Assembly: GCF_001806325.1 (NCBI RefSeq)
Contig: NZ_CP017580.1
Location: 1,116,001 to 1,180,000, forward strand
Reading direction: 5' to 3'
DNA length: 64,000 bases
Origin: Curtobacterium sp. BH-2-1-1
GTDB lineage: Bacteria; Actinomycetota; Actinomycetes; Actinomycetales; Microbacteriaceae
Position numbers and translations under genes: made by a program. A model generated the notes under the pieces. The model was not told the DNA's origin. It did not search any database and was given only the letters and a program-made list of their open reading frames with translations. Positions 33,556 through 41,791 of this stretch are shown piece after piece (positions within the stretch are counted from its first letter, which is position 1; each line of letters opens with the position of its first letter).

Positions 33556-34779
33556 ATGTCCGAGGCGACCAGCACGACCGAGGCGCGTGGTGCGGAGCAC
33601 GCACCCCGCGCCTCCAGGTCGTCCCGCCCGTCACCCCGATCGTTCCCGTGGGCCGTCCCACCGGGCGCGAGCGACGACGACATCCGCATCGGGCGGCGCC
33701 GCTGGTACACCGGCGCGGTGTTCGCGCTCCTCTGGCAGGTGCTCGAGATCATCGCCGTCTGGAGCGACGGCCGGAGCCTCCGGGCGCACGTCCTCTCCAC
33801 CGTGGCCCTCGCCGTCGTCTACGCGGCGTACCTGTTCGCGCCGGAGCTGATGTGGCGGCGGAGCTTGCGCGGACGAGTCGTGGTCCTCGCCGGGGTCGCC
33901 CTGCTCGCGGGGCTGCTGCTGTTCGTGGTCGGGCCGCTCGCCGTCTGGACCTGGCTGCTCGTCGCCGCACTGTCCGGGTTCGTCGCGGAACGGTTCTGGG
34001 TCGCCGGCGTGGTCGTGCTCGCGATCCTCGGCGCACAGTTCCTCGTCGCCGCGAGCACCGGCTGGGACACGGCGGTGAACAGCGGCATCCTGTTCGCCCC
34101 GGTCATCACCGTGTCCGTCGGAGCGTCGATGCTCTTCTTCGGCCGGCAGCGCGAAGCGGAACAGCGGCTCGGCGTCGCGCAGGACGAGATCACCCGGCTC
34201 GCCGTCGTCGAGGAGCGCGCACGGTTCTCCCGCGACCTGCACGACGTCCTCGGCCACTCGCTCACGGTCGTGGCGATGAAGTCCGAGCTCGCCGCACGGT
34301 TGGTGGACGTCGACCCGGCACGGGCGAAGACCGAGATGCAGGACGTCGAGCGACTCTCCCGCGAGGCGCTGCAGGGTCTCCGGCGCGCGGTGAGCGGCTA
34401 CCGCGAGGCCGACCTCGACGCCGAACTCGTGTCGGCACGGGCGGCGCTCGAGGCCGCGGCGATCGACGCGGTGCTCCCCCGCGACGGCGACGCGGCGGCC
34501 GACGACGTCCGGAGCCTTTTCGCGTGGGTCCTGCGCGAGGGTGTCACGAACGTCATCCGCCACGCGGCCGCCAGTCGGGTCCGGGTCACGCTCACCCGGT
34601 CCGCCCTGACGATCGAGGACGACGGCACGGGCCTGCTCGACCCGGACGCCGCCTCCACCACCCCGGGCAACGGGCTGCGCGGGCTCCGCGAGCGTGCCGA
34701 CGCCGTCGGGGCGACCCTGACCACCGGCACGAGCGACTTGGGCGGCTTCCGGCTGCGGGTCGAGAGGAACCGACGATGA
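33556..34779 (+). CDS. DesK-type sensor histidine kinase
   Basis: 407 residues. A charged N-terminus is followed by about five membrane helices (about 50-200), then the HisKA_3 dimerisation domain with the phospho-acceptor His (RFSRDLHDVLGHSLTVVAMK), and an HATPase domain (EGVTNVIRHA, IEDDGTGL, GNGLRGLRERA). No large extracellular loop is present, so it probably senses the membrane or its ABC partner. TACGCT lies 7 bases before the ATG, giving it its own promoter within the cluster. Confidence 0.9.
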   Translation: MSEATSTTEARGAEHAPRASRSSRPSPRSFPWAVPPGASDDDIRIGRRRWYTGAVFALLWQVLEIIAVWSDGRSLRAHVLSTVALAVVYAAYLFAPELMWRRSLRGRVVVLAGVALLAGLLLFVVGPLAVWTWLLVAALSGFVAERFWVAGVVVLAILGAQFLVAASTGWDTAVNSGILFAPVITVSVGASMLFFGRQREAEQRLGVAQDEITRLAVVEERARFSRDLHDVLGHSLTVVAMKSELAARLVDVDPARAKTEMQDVERLSREALQGLRRAVSGYREADLDAELVSARAALEAAAIDAVLPRDGDAAADDVRSLFAWVLREGVTNVIRHAAASRVRVTLTRSALTIEDDGTGLLDPDAASTTPGNGLRGLRERADAVGATLTTGTSDLGGFRLRVERNRR

Positions 34780-35402
34780 CCGAGACCATCCGTGTGCTCC
34801 TCGCCGACGACCAGGCGCTCGTCCGCGGTGCGCTCGCATCCCTGCTGTCGCTCGAGCGGGACATCGAGGTCGTCGCCCAGGTGGCCCGCGGCGACGAGGT
34901 GCTCGAGGCAGCACGGTCCTCCGGCGCCACCGTCGCCCTGCTCGACGTCGAGATGCCCGGCGCCGACGGGCTCACCGCCGCCGCTGCCCTCGCCCGCTCG
35001 CTGCCCACGTGCCGATCGCTCATCGTGACGACGTTCGGCCGGCCCGGGTACCTCCGGCGCGCACTGGAGGCCGGGGCCGCGGGCTTCGTCGTGAAGGACA
35101 CCCCCGCCGAGCAGCTCGCCGACGCCGTCCGACGCGTCGCGGGCGGGTTCCGGGTCGTCGACCCCGTGCTCGCCGCGGAGTCCCTCGCCGCTGGCCCGTC
35201 CCCGCTCACCCCGCGGGAGACCGACGTGCTCATCGCCTTCCGCACGGCGCCGACCGTGGCCGGGGTCGCCGGGTCGCTGCACCTGTCCGAGGGCACGGTC
35301 CGCAACCACCTGTCGTCCGCGATCGGGAAGACCGCCGCGCGCAACGCGACCGAGGCGCTCCGGGTCGCGGCGGACAACGGCTGGCTGCTCGGGACGGCGT
35401 AG
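34776..35402 (+). CDS. NarL/DesR-type response regulator
   Basis: 208 residues. The receiver domain has acidic pair DDQ, phospho-acceptor Asp in LLDVEMPG and Lys in FVVKD. The C-terminal LuxR HTH is LTPRETDVLIAF, then LSEGTVRNHLSSAIGKT. It overlaps the kinase gene by four bases. Its TAG stop is the first half of the -10 TAGCCT of the next gene. It probably controls the ABC exporter. Confidence 0.92.
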   Translation: MTETIRVLLADDQALVRGALASLLSLERDIEVVAQVARGDEVLEAARSSGATVALLDVEMPGADGLTAAAALARSLPTCRSLIVTTFGRPGYLRRALEAGAAGFVVKDTPAEQLADAVRRVAGGFRVVDPVLAAESLAAGPSPLTPRETDVLIAFRTAPTVAGVAGSLHLSEGTVRNHLSSAIGKTAARNATEALRVAADNGWLLGTA

Positions 35403-35412
35403 CCTTGCCGAC

Positions 35413-35736
35413 GTGCTCCGACGTGTCGCCCCCGTGTTCGTCCTCGGCGTCGCCGCGGTCCTGACGCTCACCGGCTGCGGTGCGCACGACTCCACCGGGC
35501 AGCTGTCCGTGACCGTGTCGGCCAACGCCGCGGACCACCCCTACGAGGTGAAGGTCTTCACCGCCGAGACCGGGAAGCTCTCCGAGCACCAGCGGGTGTT
35601 CCCGGGCGGCACCGCGGACTTCGCCGGGGTTCCGCTGGGCAAGGTGACCGTGCGGGCGAACGAGCTCTGCCCGCAGGAGGCCACCGTGTCGAACGGCGAG
35701 GTCGCGACGGTCACGCTGACGACGACGGGCTGCTGA
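35413..35736 (+). CDS. Small secreted lipoprotein
   Basis: 107 residues. Signal peptide VLRRVAPVFVLGVAAVLTLTGC ends in the lipobox LTGC. The mature part of about 85 residues looks like a single beta-sandwich (transthyretin-like: YEVKVFTAETGKLSEHQRVFPGGTADFAGVPLGKVTVRA). It has two further Cys residues. GTG 35413 follows TAGCCT by 7 bases. It may be an accessory of the ABC/two-component module; the function is unknown. Confidence 0.65.
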   Translation: MLRRVAPVFVLGVAAVLTLTGCGAHDSTGQLSVTVSANAADHPYEVKVFTAETGKLSEHQRVFPGGTADFAGVPLGKVTVRANELCPQEATVSNGEVATVTLTTTGC

Positions 35737-35740
35737 CGCA

Positions 35741-35781
35741 CAGGAGGCGCGGTGCGGGTCAGACCCGCACCGCGCCTCCTG
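35741..35781. terminator. 41-base palindromic terminator (GGAGGCGCGG family)
   Basis: Two perfect 20-base arms (outer CAGGAGGCGCGGTGC) around a single central A. It lies between the convergent lipoprotein and AraC genes. Confidence 0.7.
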
Positions 35782-35797
35782 GACGGGGTCCGGCTGG

Positions 35798-36613
35798 TCA
35801 GCCCTCGGAACGGCCCGACCGCCGGAGCGTCTGGTGCGGACTCTCGCCGAACCGCTGCCGGTACGAGGCCGCGAACCGGCCGAGGTGCGCGAAGCGCCAG
35901 CGCCGGGCGATGTCGCGGACCGTCACGACCCCACCCCGGCGGGACGTGAGTTCGAGGTGCACGCGGTCGAGACGGACCTCGCGGAGGTAGCGCATCGGCG
36001 TCACGGCGAGGCGACGGCGGAACAGGTCCTGCAGACCCCGTTCGCTGAGCTCCGCGCCGGCGGCGATGTCCGCGACCTCGAGGTCCTCGTCCGCGTGGTC
36101 GTGCACGAAGCGGATCGCGCGACGCAGCCGGTGCTCGACGTCGGAGCGGGACCGGGTGAACGTCGACAGCACGACCGTGGCCACCCGCCGGTTCAGCGCT
36201 GCCCGCTCGGTGGCGTCGAGGTCGGGGTCGAGGATGCGGTCGGTCACCTCGCGCAACAGGGTCAGCAGGGGCTCGACGCCGGGGTCGGCGGCGTCCGGTT
36301 GCACGAACTCCGACGGCTCCTCGGCGTCGCCGAGCATCGCGGGCGCGACGTGCAGGAGCGTCATCGCGGTCGCGTCGGTGTCGAACGCGTACGCGACGGG
36401 TGCCGACAGCATCATCGGTCGTCCGGGCCCGACGTCCCACTCGCTGCCGTCGTCGGCGGTCAGCGTCGCCCGGCCGTTGGCGAGCACGAAGACGACGTGG
36501 TCGGGGCGGGGGCCGATCGTGCCGGCCTGCGGCCCACCGGTGCGGATCTTCCGGAGGGAGACGTGCTCGTCGCCGCCGGAGCGGTAGTCGAACGGCTGGT
36601 CGGAGGACGTCAC
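35798..36613 (-). CDS. AraC family regulator with cupin-type sensor domain
   Basis: 271 residues. The N-terminal AraC-binding-like domain (HVVFVLANGRATLTADDGSEW) is followed by a C-terminal pair of helix-turn-helices (VADIAAGAELSERGLQDLFRRRLAVTPMRYLREVRLDRVH; VRDIARRWRFAHLGRFAASYRQRFGESP). GGAGG 6 bases before GTG 36613 fixes the start. Targets are unknown; no divergent gene lies immediately upstream. Confidence 0.85.
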   Translation of the reverse strand: MTSSDQPFDYRSGGDEHVSLRKIRTGGPQAGTIGPRPDHVVFVLANGRATLTADDGSEWDVGPGRPMMLSAPVAYAFDTDATAMTLLHVAPAMLGDAEEPSEFVQPDAADPGVEPLLTLLREVTDRILDPDLDATERAALNRRVATVVLSTFTRSRSDVEHRLRRAIRFVHDHADEDLEVADIAAGAELSERGLQDLFRRRLAVTPMRYLREVRLDRVHLELTSRRGGVVTVRDIARRWRFAHLGRFAASYRQRFGESPHQTLRRSGRSEG

Positions 36614-36734
36614 GAGAGCCTCCGTTCGACGATCCGCGCGCCGGGTCCGGCGGGCCACCGAACGCTACCGTGACCGTCCGGCGCACGCGAGACCCCCGTC
36701 CGCGTCGCGCAACGGGCCGACCGTTCGCCGTCGA

Positions 36735-37352
36735 TCACGGGTTCGGGACCGCGTCCCAGACGTTGCCGTGCCGTGACAGCACCGTCCACCGCGACACCGG
36801 CCAGATCGTGACGAAGGCCCGGCCGACGACGTCCGACACCGGGACGGTCCCGTGCGCCCGGGAGTCGGCGGAGTCGTACCGGTTGTCGCCCATCACCCAC
36901 AGCCGGCCCTTCGGCACGGTCACCGAGAAGTCGGTCAGCGCGACCCGGTCGGAGCCGGGCCGCAGCACGACGTACGACTCGTCGACCGCGTGACCGTTCA
37001 CCGACAGGCGCCCCTGCGCGTCGCAGCACGAGACGGTGTCGCCGGGCAGGCCGATCACCCGCTTGATGAGGTCGTTCCCCTGCCCGGGGCCGAGCCAGCC
37101 GCCCGGGTCCTCGAAGACGACGACGTTGCCGCGTCGGAGCGGCACCACTCCGGGGACGAGTTCGTTGACGAGCACCCGGTCGCCGACCAGGAGCGTGTTC
37201 GCCATCGACAGCGAGGGGATGAAGAACGACCGGACGAGGTACGACTTCACCAGGAAGGACGCCAGCAGCGCGACGACCACGATGATCGCGAGGTCACGGA
37301 GGAACTTCCAGCGGGCACGCCTGCGGGGCTCGGGGACGGCTTCGTCGCTCAA
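36735..37352 (-). CDS. lepB: Signal peptidase I
   Basis: 205-residue S26 serine protease that removes signal peptides from exported proteins. One N-terminal membrane helix (LAIIVVVALLASFLVKSYLV), the catalytic Ser in FFIPSLSMANTL, the catalytic Lys in LIKRVIGLPGD, and box D/E GDNRYDSADSR. PSLSM is a slight variant of the usual PSxSM box. The start appears to be TTG 37352, whose last two bases overlap the stop of the upstream membrane-protein gene (TTGA). Start choice is uncertain. Confidence 0.88.
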   Translation of the reverse strand: MSDEAVPEPRRRARWKFLRDLAIIVVVALLASFLVKSYLVRSFFIPSLSMANTLLVGDRVLVNELVPGVVPLRRGNVVVFEDPGGWLGPGQGNDLIKRVIGLPGDTVSCCDAQGRLSVNGHAVDESYVVLRPGSDRVALTDFSVTVPKGRLWVMGDNRYDSADSRAHGTVPVSDVVGRAFVTIWPVSRWTVLSRHGNVWDAVPNP

Positions 37353-37912
37353 TGCGTCAGCACCACCTTGACGACACCGATGACGAACGCGACGGCGGCG
37401 AGCACGATGCCGCCCCAGAGCCCGAGGAACGTCGGCCGCTTGCCGCTGAACCGCTGCATGAACACACCGACCATGCCGATGCGGACCACGAGGATCACGA
37501 GCGCGGCCGTCTGCGCCCACGACGCGGGCAGCCAGCCGATCCACGCGACGGCGTACAGCACCGCGGGGATGAGGCCGGACGTGGCGATCGGGTTCGCGTT
37601 GCGGACGATGGTGGCCACGGACTCGCGACGGACGTCGTCGGACGCGTCGTCGTCCCCGAGCCCGTGCGCGACCAGGTGCGACAGCACGTGCGCGAGGTAC
37701 GTGAGCACCGCGGTGCCGAGGACCGCCCACACCGCCGAGCCGTGGTGGATCGCGGCGGGGTCCACGGCGATCGCGGCGGCGAGCACGGTGATGTTGCCGT
37801 AGACGTACGACGACATCCGGTCGCGCATCTGCTCGATCGGCAGGTCGCGGCGGTCCGGACGGCCACCCCGGCGGCCGCCCGCTCGGTCCGGCAGTCGTCG
37901 TGTGCGTGGCAT
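37349..37912 (-). CDS. Membrane protein of unknown function, coupled to lepB
   Basis: 187 residues. A basic Arg-rich head is followed by about five hydrophobic helices; a central His/acidic loop reads LAHVLSHLVAHGLGDDDASDD. I do not recognise the family. CAAGAT lies 6 bases before ATG 37912, so the gene is probably leaderless. Its stop overlaps the presumed TTG start of lepB, so lepB translation may depend on it. Confidence 0.6.
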   Translation of the reverse strand: MPRTRRLPDRAGGRRGGRPDRRDLPIEQMRDRMSSYVYGNITVLAAAIAVDPAAIHHGSAVWAVLGTAVLTYLAHVLSHLVAHGLGDDDASDDVRRESVATIVRNANPIATSGLIPAVLYAVAWIGWLPASWAQTAALVILVVRIGMVGVFMQRFSGKRPTFLGLWGGIVLAAVAFVIGVVKVVLTH

Positions 37913-38020
37913 CCCTCCATCTTGGCCCTGCCCGGGGCCGCGCAGCCGACAGGACACCGAGTGCGATGGCACGCGCCGTGCTCGCGATGGCACGCGCCTC
38001 GTGTGCGATGGCAGACGTCA

Positions 38021-38060
38021 CGCCCATTTGGTTGACGCGTCAACCAAATGGGCGCACACT
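38021..38060 (+). promoter_or_regulatory. 34-bp perfect palindromic operator at the CatE-like promoter
   Basis: A perfect palindrome at 38021-38054 has the core TTGGTTGACGCGTCAACCAA. It directly abuts the -10-like CACACT (38055-38060), which ends 6 bases before the ATG. It would block a -35, so repression by a MarR-type dimer is likely. The TGACGCGTCA core recurs at the doxX promoter. Confidence 0.65.
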
Positions 38061-38066
38061 GGTCGC

Positions 38067-38936
38067 ATGACCACGCAGGACCTCCTCGCCGCCGACACCT
38101 CGATGGGCGCCGTGACGCTCCGGGTCGCCGACCTCGACCGCATGATCGGCTACTACCGCGACGGCGTGCGGCTGTCCCTCCTGTCGAACGAAGGCGGTGT
38201 GGCGGTGCTCGGGCGGGGCACGACCCCGATCGTCATCCTCGAGCACGCGCCGTCGATGCAGCACGCCGGGCCGCACGACGCCGGCCTGTTCCACACCGCG
38301 ATCCTGTTCGACACGAAGGCCGACCTGGCCGCCGCGCTCTACTCCGTCGCGACCCGGTATCCGCAGACCTTCACGGGCAGCGCCGACCACCTCGTCAGCA
38401 ACGCGTTCTACTTCACCGACCCCGAGGGCAACGGCGTCGAGCTCTACTGGGACCGCGACCGCACCGAGTGGTCGTGGACGCACGGCATGGTCGACATGTC
38501 CACCATCTACGTCGACCCGAACGCCTTCCTGCAGGAGCACCTCACGCAGGACGCCCTCGACGGCGCAGCAGCACGCCCCGGACGTGTCGGCCACGTGCAC
38601 CTGTCGGTCGGGGACGTCGCCACCGCCAAGGAGTTCTACGTCGACCGGCTCGGCTTCGCGACCACGGCCGGTTGGGGTGAGGCGCTGTTCGTCAGCGCCG
38701 GCGGCTACCACCACCACATGGCGATGAACACGTGGAACTCGCGCGGAGCCGGACGCCGCCAGCTCGCGCTCGGACTCGGACTCGTCCGGATCGAGGTCCC
38801 CGGCGCGGACGACCTCGGCGCCCTGGTCGAGCGGATGCACGACTCCGGGGTGCGGTCGGCGGACGACGGTCGGACGGTCGCCTTCGAGGACCCGTGGGCG
38901 AACCGGATCGAGGTCACGGCGCCGGGTCGCGGCTGA
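38067..38936 (+). CDS. CatE-like vicinal oxygen chelate dioxygenase
   Basis: 289 residues with two VOC domains, like Bacillus CatE/MhqA catechol-2,3-dioxygenases. Metal ligands expected: His in GLFHTAILF, Glu in NGVELYWD, His in HVHLSVGD and Glu in NRIEV. SADHLVSNAFYFTDPEGN and GGYHHHMAMNTWNS are typical. It probably degrades or protects from quinones and catechols. The strong palindromic operator suggests inducible repression, but no regulator gene is adjacent. Confidence 0.82.
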   Translation: MTTQDLLAADTSMGAVTLRVADLDRMIGYYRDGVRLSLLSNEGGVAVLGRGTTPIVILEHAPSMQHAGPHDAGLFHTAILFDTKADLAAALYSVATRYPQTFTGSADHLVSNAFYFTDPEGNGVELYWDRDRTEWSWTHGMVDMSTIYVDPNAFLQEHLTQDALDGAAARPGRVGHVHLSVGDVATAKEFYVDRLGFATTAGWGEALFVSAGGYHHHMAMNTWNSRGAGRRQLALGLGLVRIEVPGADDLGALVERMHDSGVRSADDGRTVAFEDPWANRIEVTAPGRG

Positions 38937-38978
38937 CCCCACCGCACCGGGACGGACGGTCTCCGGCAGGATGGACCC

Positions 38979-39545
38979 GTGACTGAGGACATCCGGTGGG
39001 AGGTGGTCGAGGAGAGCACGCTGTCGCTCCCCGACCACGAGGCGATCGCAGCGCTCCTGGGGCAGGCGTTCCCGGACTGGTCGCACTGGTACGTGGGCGG
39101 CCGCAGCTGGGCGGGCATGCAGCCCGAGCGGCGCGTGCTCGCCCGTGACGCCGACGACGTCGTCCTCGCCCACGTCGGGATCCGCCGGATGTTCATCACC
39201 GTCGGCGGCCAGGACGTGCTCGTCGGCGACACCGGCCTCGTCGCGGTGTCGCCACGACTGCAGGGCACCGGCAAGGGCCGCGACCTGATGGAGCGTGCGC
39301 ACGCTGTGCTCGAGGGGCTGGCGGTGCCGTACGGGTTCCTCGGTGCCGGTGAGAACCGGGTGCCGTTCTACGCGAACCTCGGCTGGCACGTGTTCGACGA
39401 CGTCGTCGCGGACTACACGGCGTTCACGGCCGAGGGCGCCGGGCTGCCGATGACCGACCAGGGCGGCTGGATGGTGCTCCCCGTGGCCGAGCGGCTCGAG
39501 GACTGGCCGGCCGGCCCCATCTGGCTGAACGGCCAGCAGGTCTAG
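38979..39545 (+). CDS. GNAT family N-acetyltransferase
   Basis: 188 residues. GNAT core: RRMFITVGGQDVLVGDTGLVAVSPRLQGTGKGRDLMERAHAVL, with the Q/RxxGxG-type acetyl-CoA loop LQGTGKG, and PYGFLGAGENRVPFYANLGWHVF. Related to aminoglycoside 2'-N-acetyltransferases/NodA-like GNATs by layout, but the substrate cannot be assigned. GTG 38979 follows CAGGAT by 6 bases. Confidence 0.75.
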   Translation: MTEDIRWEVVEESTLSLPDHEAIAALLGQAFPDWSHWYVGGRSWAGMQPERRVLARDADDVVLAHVGIRRMFITVGGQDVLVGDTGLVAVSPRLQGTGKGRDLMERAHAVLEGLAVPYGFLGAGENRVPFYANLGWHVFDDVVADYTAFTAEGAGLPMTDQGGWMVLPVAERLEDWPAGPIWLNGQQV

Positions 39546-39555
39546 GACGGGACGA

Positions 39556-39604
39556 CAGACGGGAGGCGCGGTGCGGGTTCGACCCGCACCGCGCCTCCCG
39601 TCTG
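39556..39604. terminator. 49-base hairpin terminator (GGAGGCGCGG family)
   Basis: Two perfect 23-base arms (outer CAGACGGGAGGCGCGG) around the loop TCG, between the convergent GNAT and catalase genes. The inner arm GGAGGCGCGGTGCGGGT matches that at 35741-35781. Confidence 0.7.
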
Positions 39605-39617
39605 GTGAGAGCGGGGC

Positions 39618-41147
39618 TTACGCCTCGACCGCGACCTTCTCCGGGTCCTCGTTCGAACCGGGCGCGCTCGGCGCGACCGCTGCGCGCACGCGCGCGCCGA
39701 GGTCGGCGTCGACGTTCGTCCAGTAGGCGAACACTCGCTCGCGGAGGTCGTCGCGCGTCACCTTCGAGACGTGCCCGGCGATGTTGCCGACCAGGCGCTC
39801 ACGGGCGGCGTCGTCGAGGACCTCGCGCACCAGGGTGCCGGCCTGACCGAAGTCGTCGTCCTCGGGGTGGAGGGTCGCGGCGGAGCGCTGCAGCGCGCCG
39901 TCGGACTCCCAGCCGGGGGTCTCGTCGGTCGCGGCCGGGTCGGCGTGCGCACCGCCGAGGGAGTTCGGCGCGTAGACCGGGACCTCGGACTTCTGGAAGT
40001 CGAAGCGCATCGCGCCGTCCTTCGAGTACGAGTGCACCTCGTTTTTCGGGGCGTTCACCGGCAGCTGCGCGTGGTTCGTGCCGACGCGGTAGCGGTGCGC
40101 GTCCGCGTAGCTGAAGATGCGCGCGAGGAGCATCTTGTCGGGGCTCGCCGCGATGCCGGGAACGAAGTTCGAGGGGGCGAAGGTCGCCTGCTCGATCTGC
40201 GCGAAGTAGTTCTCCGGGTTGCGGTTGAGCTCCATCGTGCCGACCTCGATGAGCGGGTAGTCCGCGTGCGGCCACACCTTCGTCAGGTCGAACGGGTTGA
40301 AGCGGTAGCCCTCGGCGTCGGCGTAGGGCATGACCTGCACCTTGAGGGTCCAGCGCGGGTTGTCGCCGCGCTCGATGGCCGCGTGCAGGTCACGGATGTG
40401 GAAGTCCGCGTCCTCGCCGGCGATGCGGTCGGCGTCCTCCTGCGTCAGGGTCTTGTGGCCCTGCTCCGTGAGGAAGTGGTACTTCACCCAGAAGCGCTCG
40501 CCCTCGGCGTTGATCCACTGGTAGGTGTGCGAGCCGAAGCCGTCCATCTCGCGCCACGACGCCGGCAGACCGCGGTCGCCCATCAGCCACGTGACCTGGT
40601 GGGCCGATTCGGGCGACAGGGTCCAGAAGTCCCACTGCATGTCGTGGTCGCGCAGGTGCGAACCCGGCAGGCGCTTCTGCGAGCGGATGAAGTCCGGGAA
40701 CTTGATGCCGTCGCGGATGAAGAACACGGGGGTGTTGTTGCCGACGAGGTCGTAGTTGCCGTCCTCGGTGTAGAACTTCAGCGCGAAGCCGCGCGGGTCG
40801 CGCCAGGTGTCCGGGGAGCCCTGCTCGCCGGCGACGGACGAGAAGCGGGCGAGCATCTCGGTCTGCTTGCCCGGCTGCAGGAACGCGGCACGGGTGTACT
40901 TGCTGATGTCCTGCGTGACGGTGAAGGTACCGAAGGCACCGCCGCCCTTGGCGTGGACGACCCGCTCCGGGACGCGCTCACGGTTGAACTGGGCGAGCTT
41001 CTCGACCAGGTAGTGGTCGTGCAGCGCGAGGGGGCCGTCGGCGCCGACACCCATGGAGTGCTGGTCGCTCGACACCGGCGCGCCGGAGTTGGTGGTCGTG
41101 GTGGGGGTGCCGGCCGGCTGGCCGGGCGTCGTGTTCTGGTCGGACAC
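39618..41147 (-). CDS. katA: Monofunctional haem catalase
   Basis: 509-residue clade 3-type small-subunit catalase that converts hydrogen peroxide to water and oxygen. Catalytic His in [14 protein letters not shown], Asn in [11 protein letters not shown], and haem-ligand Tyr in [17 protein letters not shown] 41147 with AGGAGGA upstream. It lies 117 bases downstream of fur on the same strand, so expression is probably tied to peroxide- or metal-sensing by that regulator. Confidence 0.95.
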   Translation of the reverse strand: MSDQNTTPGQPAGTPTTTTNSGAPVSSDQHSMGVGADGPLALHDHYLVEKLAQFNRERVPERVVHAKGGGAFGTFTVTQDISKYTRAAFLQPGKQTEMLARFSSVAGEQGSPDTWRDPRGFALKFYTEDGNYDLVGNNTPVFFIRDGIKFPDFIRSQKRLPGSHLRDHDMQWDFWTLSPESAHQVTWLMGDRGLPASWREMDGFGSHTYQWINAEGERFWVKYHFLTEQGHKTLTQEDADRIAGEDADFHIRDLHAAIERGDNPRWTLKVQVMPYADAEGYRFNPFDLTKVWPHADYPLIEVGTMELNRNPENYFAQIEQATFAPSNFVPGIAASPDKMLLARIFSYADAHRYRVGTNHAQLPVNAPKNEVHSYSKDGAMRFDFQKSEVPVYAPNSLGGAHADPAATDETPGWESDGALQRSAATLHPEDDDFGQAGTLVREVLDDAARERLVGNIAGHVSKVTRDDLRERVFAYWTNVDADLGARVRAAVAPSAPGSNEDPEKVAVEA

Positions 41148-41264
41148 GGTTCCTCCTTGGGTGGAACGGTTGGTTCGGTCAGGGGTGCTCGGGTTGCTCG
41201 TGGTCCCGGTTCGGTGCCGGGAGCGGGAACGACTGCGGTCGTCCCCGGGTCGGGGTGTCGGCGG

Positions 41265-41708
41265 TCAGGCCGGGACGGCCACGGTGTCGTCGCGTTCGGC
41301 GGCGGCGCACTGTTCGCAGATGCCCCAGTAGGTGACCTCGGCCGTGGTGACGGCGAAGCCGTGCGTCTCGGACGGGGTGAGGCACGGCGCGTGGCCGACG
41401 GCGCAGTCGACGTCCTCGATCGCGCCGCACATCGTGCAGACGATGTGGTGGTGGTTGTCGCCGGTCCGTCGCTCGTACCGGGCGGGGCTGCCCGCGGGCT
41501 CGATGCGCCGGACCAGTCCGACGCCGGTCAGTGCTGCGAGGACGCCGTACACCGCCTGGTGGCTCGTGGTGGGCAGCTCGGCGGCGAGCGCGGTGACGAT
41601 GTCGTCGGCGGTCGCGTGCGGCATGGTCTCCGTCGCGCGGAGGACCGCCAGCCGTGGTGTCGTGACCCGGAGACCGGAGGCGCGGAGCAGGTCGGCGTCG
41701 ACGTCCAT
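41265..41708 (-). CDS. Fur family peroxide/metal-responsive repressor
   Basis: 147 residues. Winged helix (ASGLRVTTPRLAVLRA, TSHQAVYGVLAALTGVGLVRRIE) and a metal-binding C-terminal domain: HHHIVCTMCGAIEDVDC has the HHH and CxxC site, and YWGICEQCAAAE has the second CxxC. The CxxC pairs bind structural zinc as in PerR/FurA. Position upstream of katA favours a PerR or FurA role. TACAGT around 41741-41746 is a possible -10; AT-rich sequence upstream of the ATG may hold its own operator. Confidence 0.87.
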   Translation of the reverse strand: MDVDADLLRASGLRVTTPRLAVLRATETMPHATADDIVTALAAELPTTSHQAVYGVLAALTGVGLVRRIEPAGSPARYERRTGDNHHHIVCTMCGAIEDVDCAVGHAPCLTPSETHGFAVTTAEVTYWGICEQCAAAERDDTVAVPA

Positions 41709-41791
41709 GCTGAGCCTTTCTTTTGCAGAGATCAAGACAACACCGCCACTGTACACCAGGCGATCCGATGGTCGAGCGCGAACGGTGGGGC

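Noticed and set aside
15589..38054. TTGACGC half-sites in both the MerR and CatE-like operators taken as one regulon
   Set aside because: Centre spacing differs (GGTTGACGC-A-GCGTCAACC against TTGACGCGTCAA), and the MerR site is placed in a 19-bp spacer, so different proteins are likelier.
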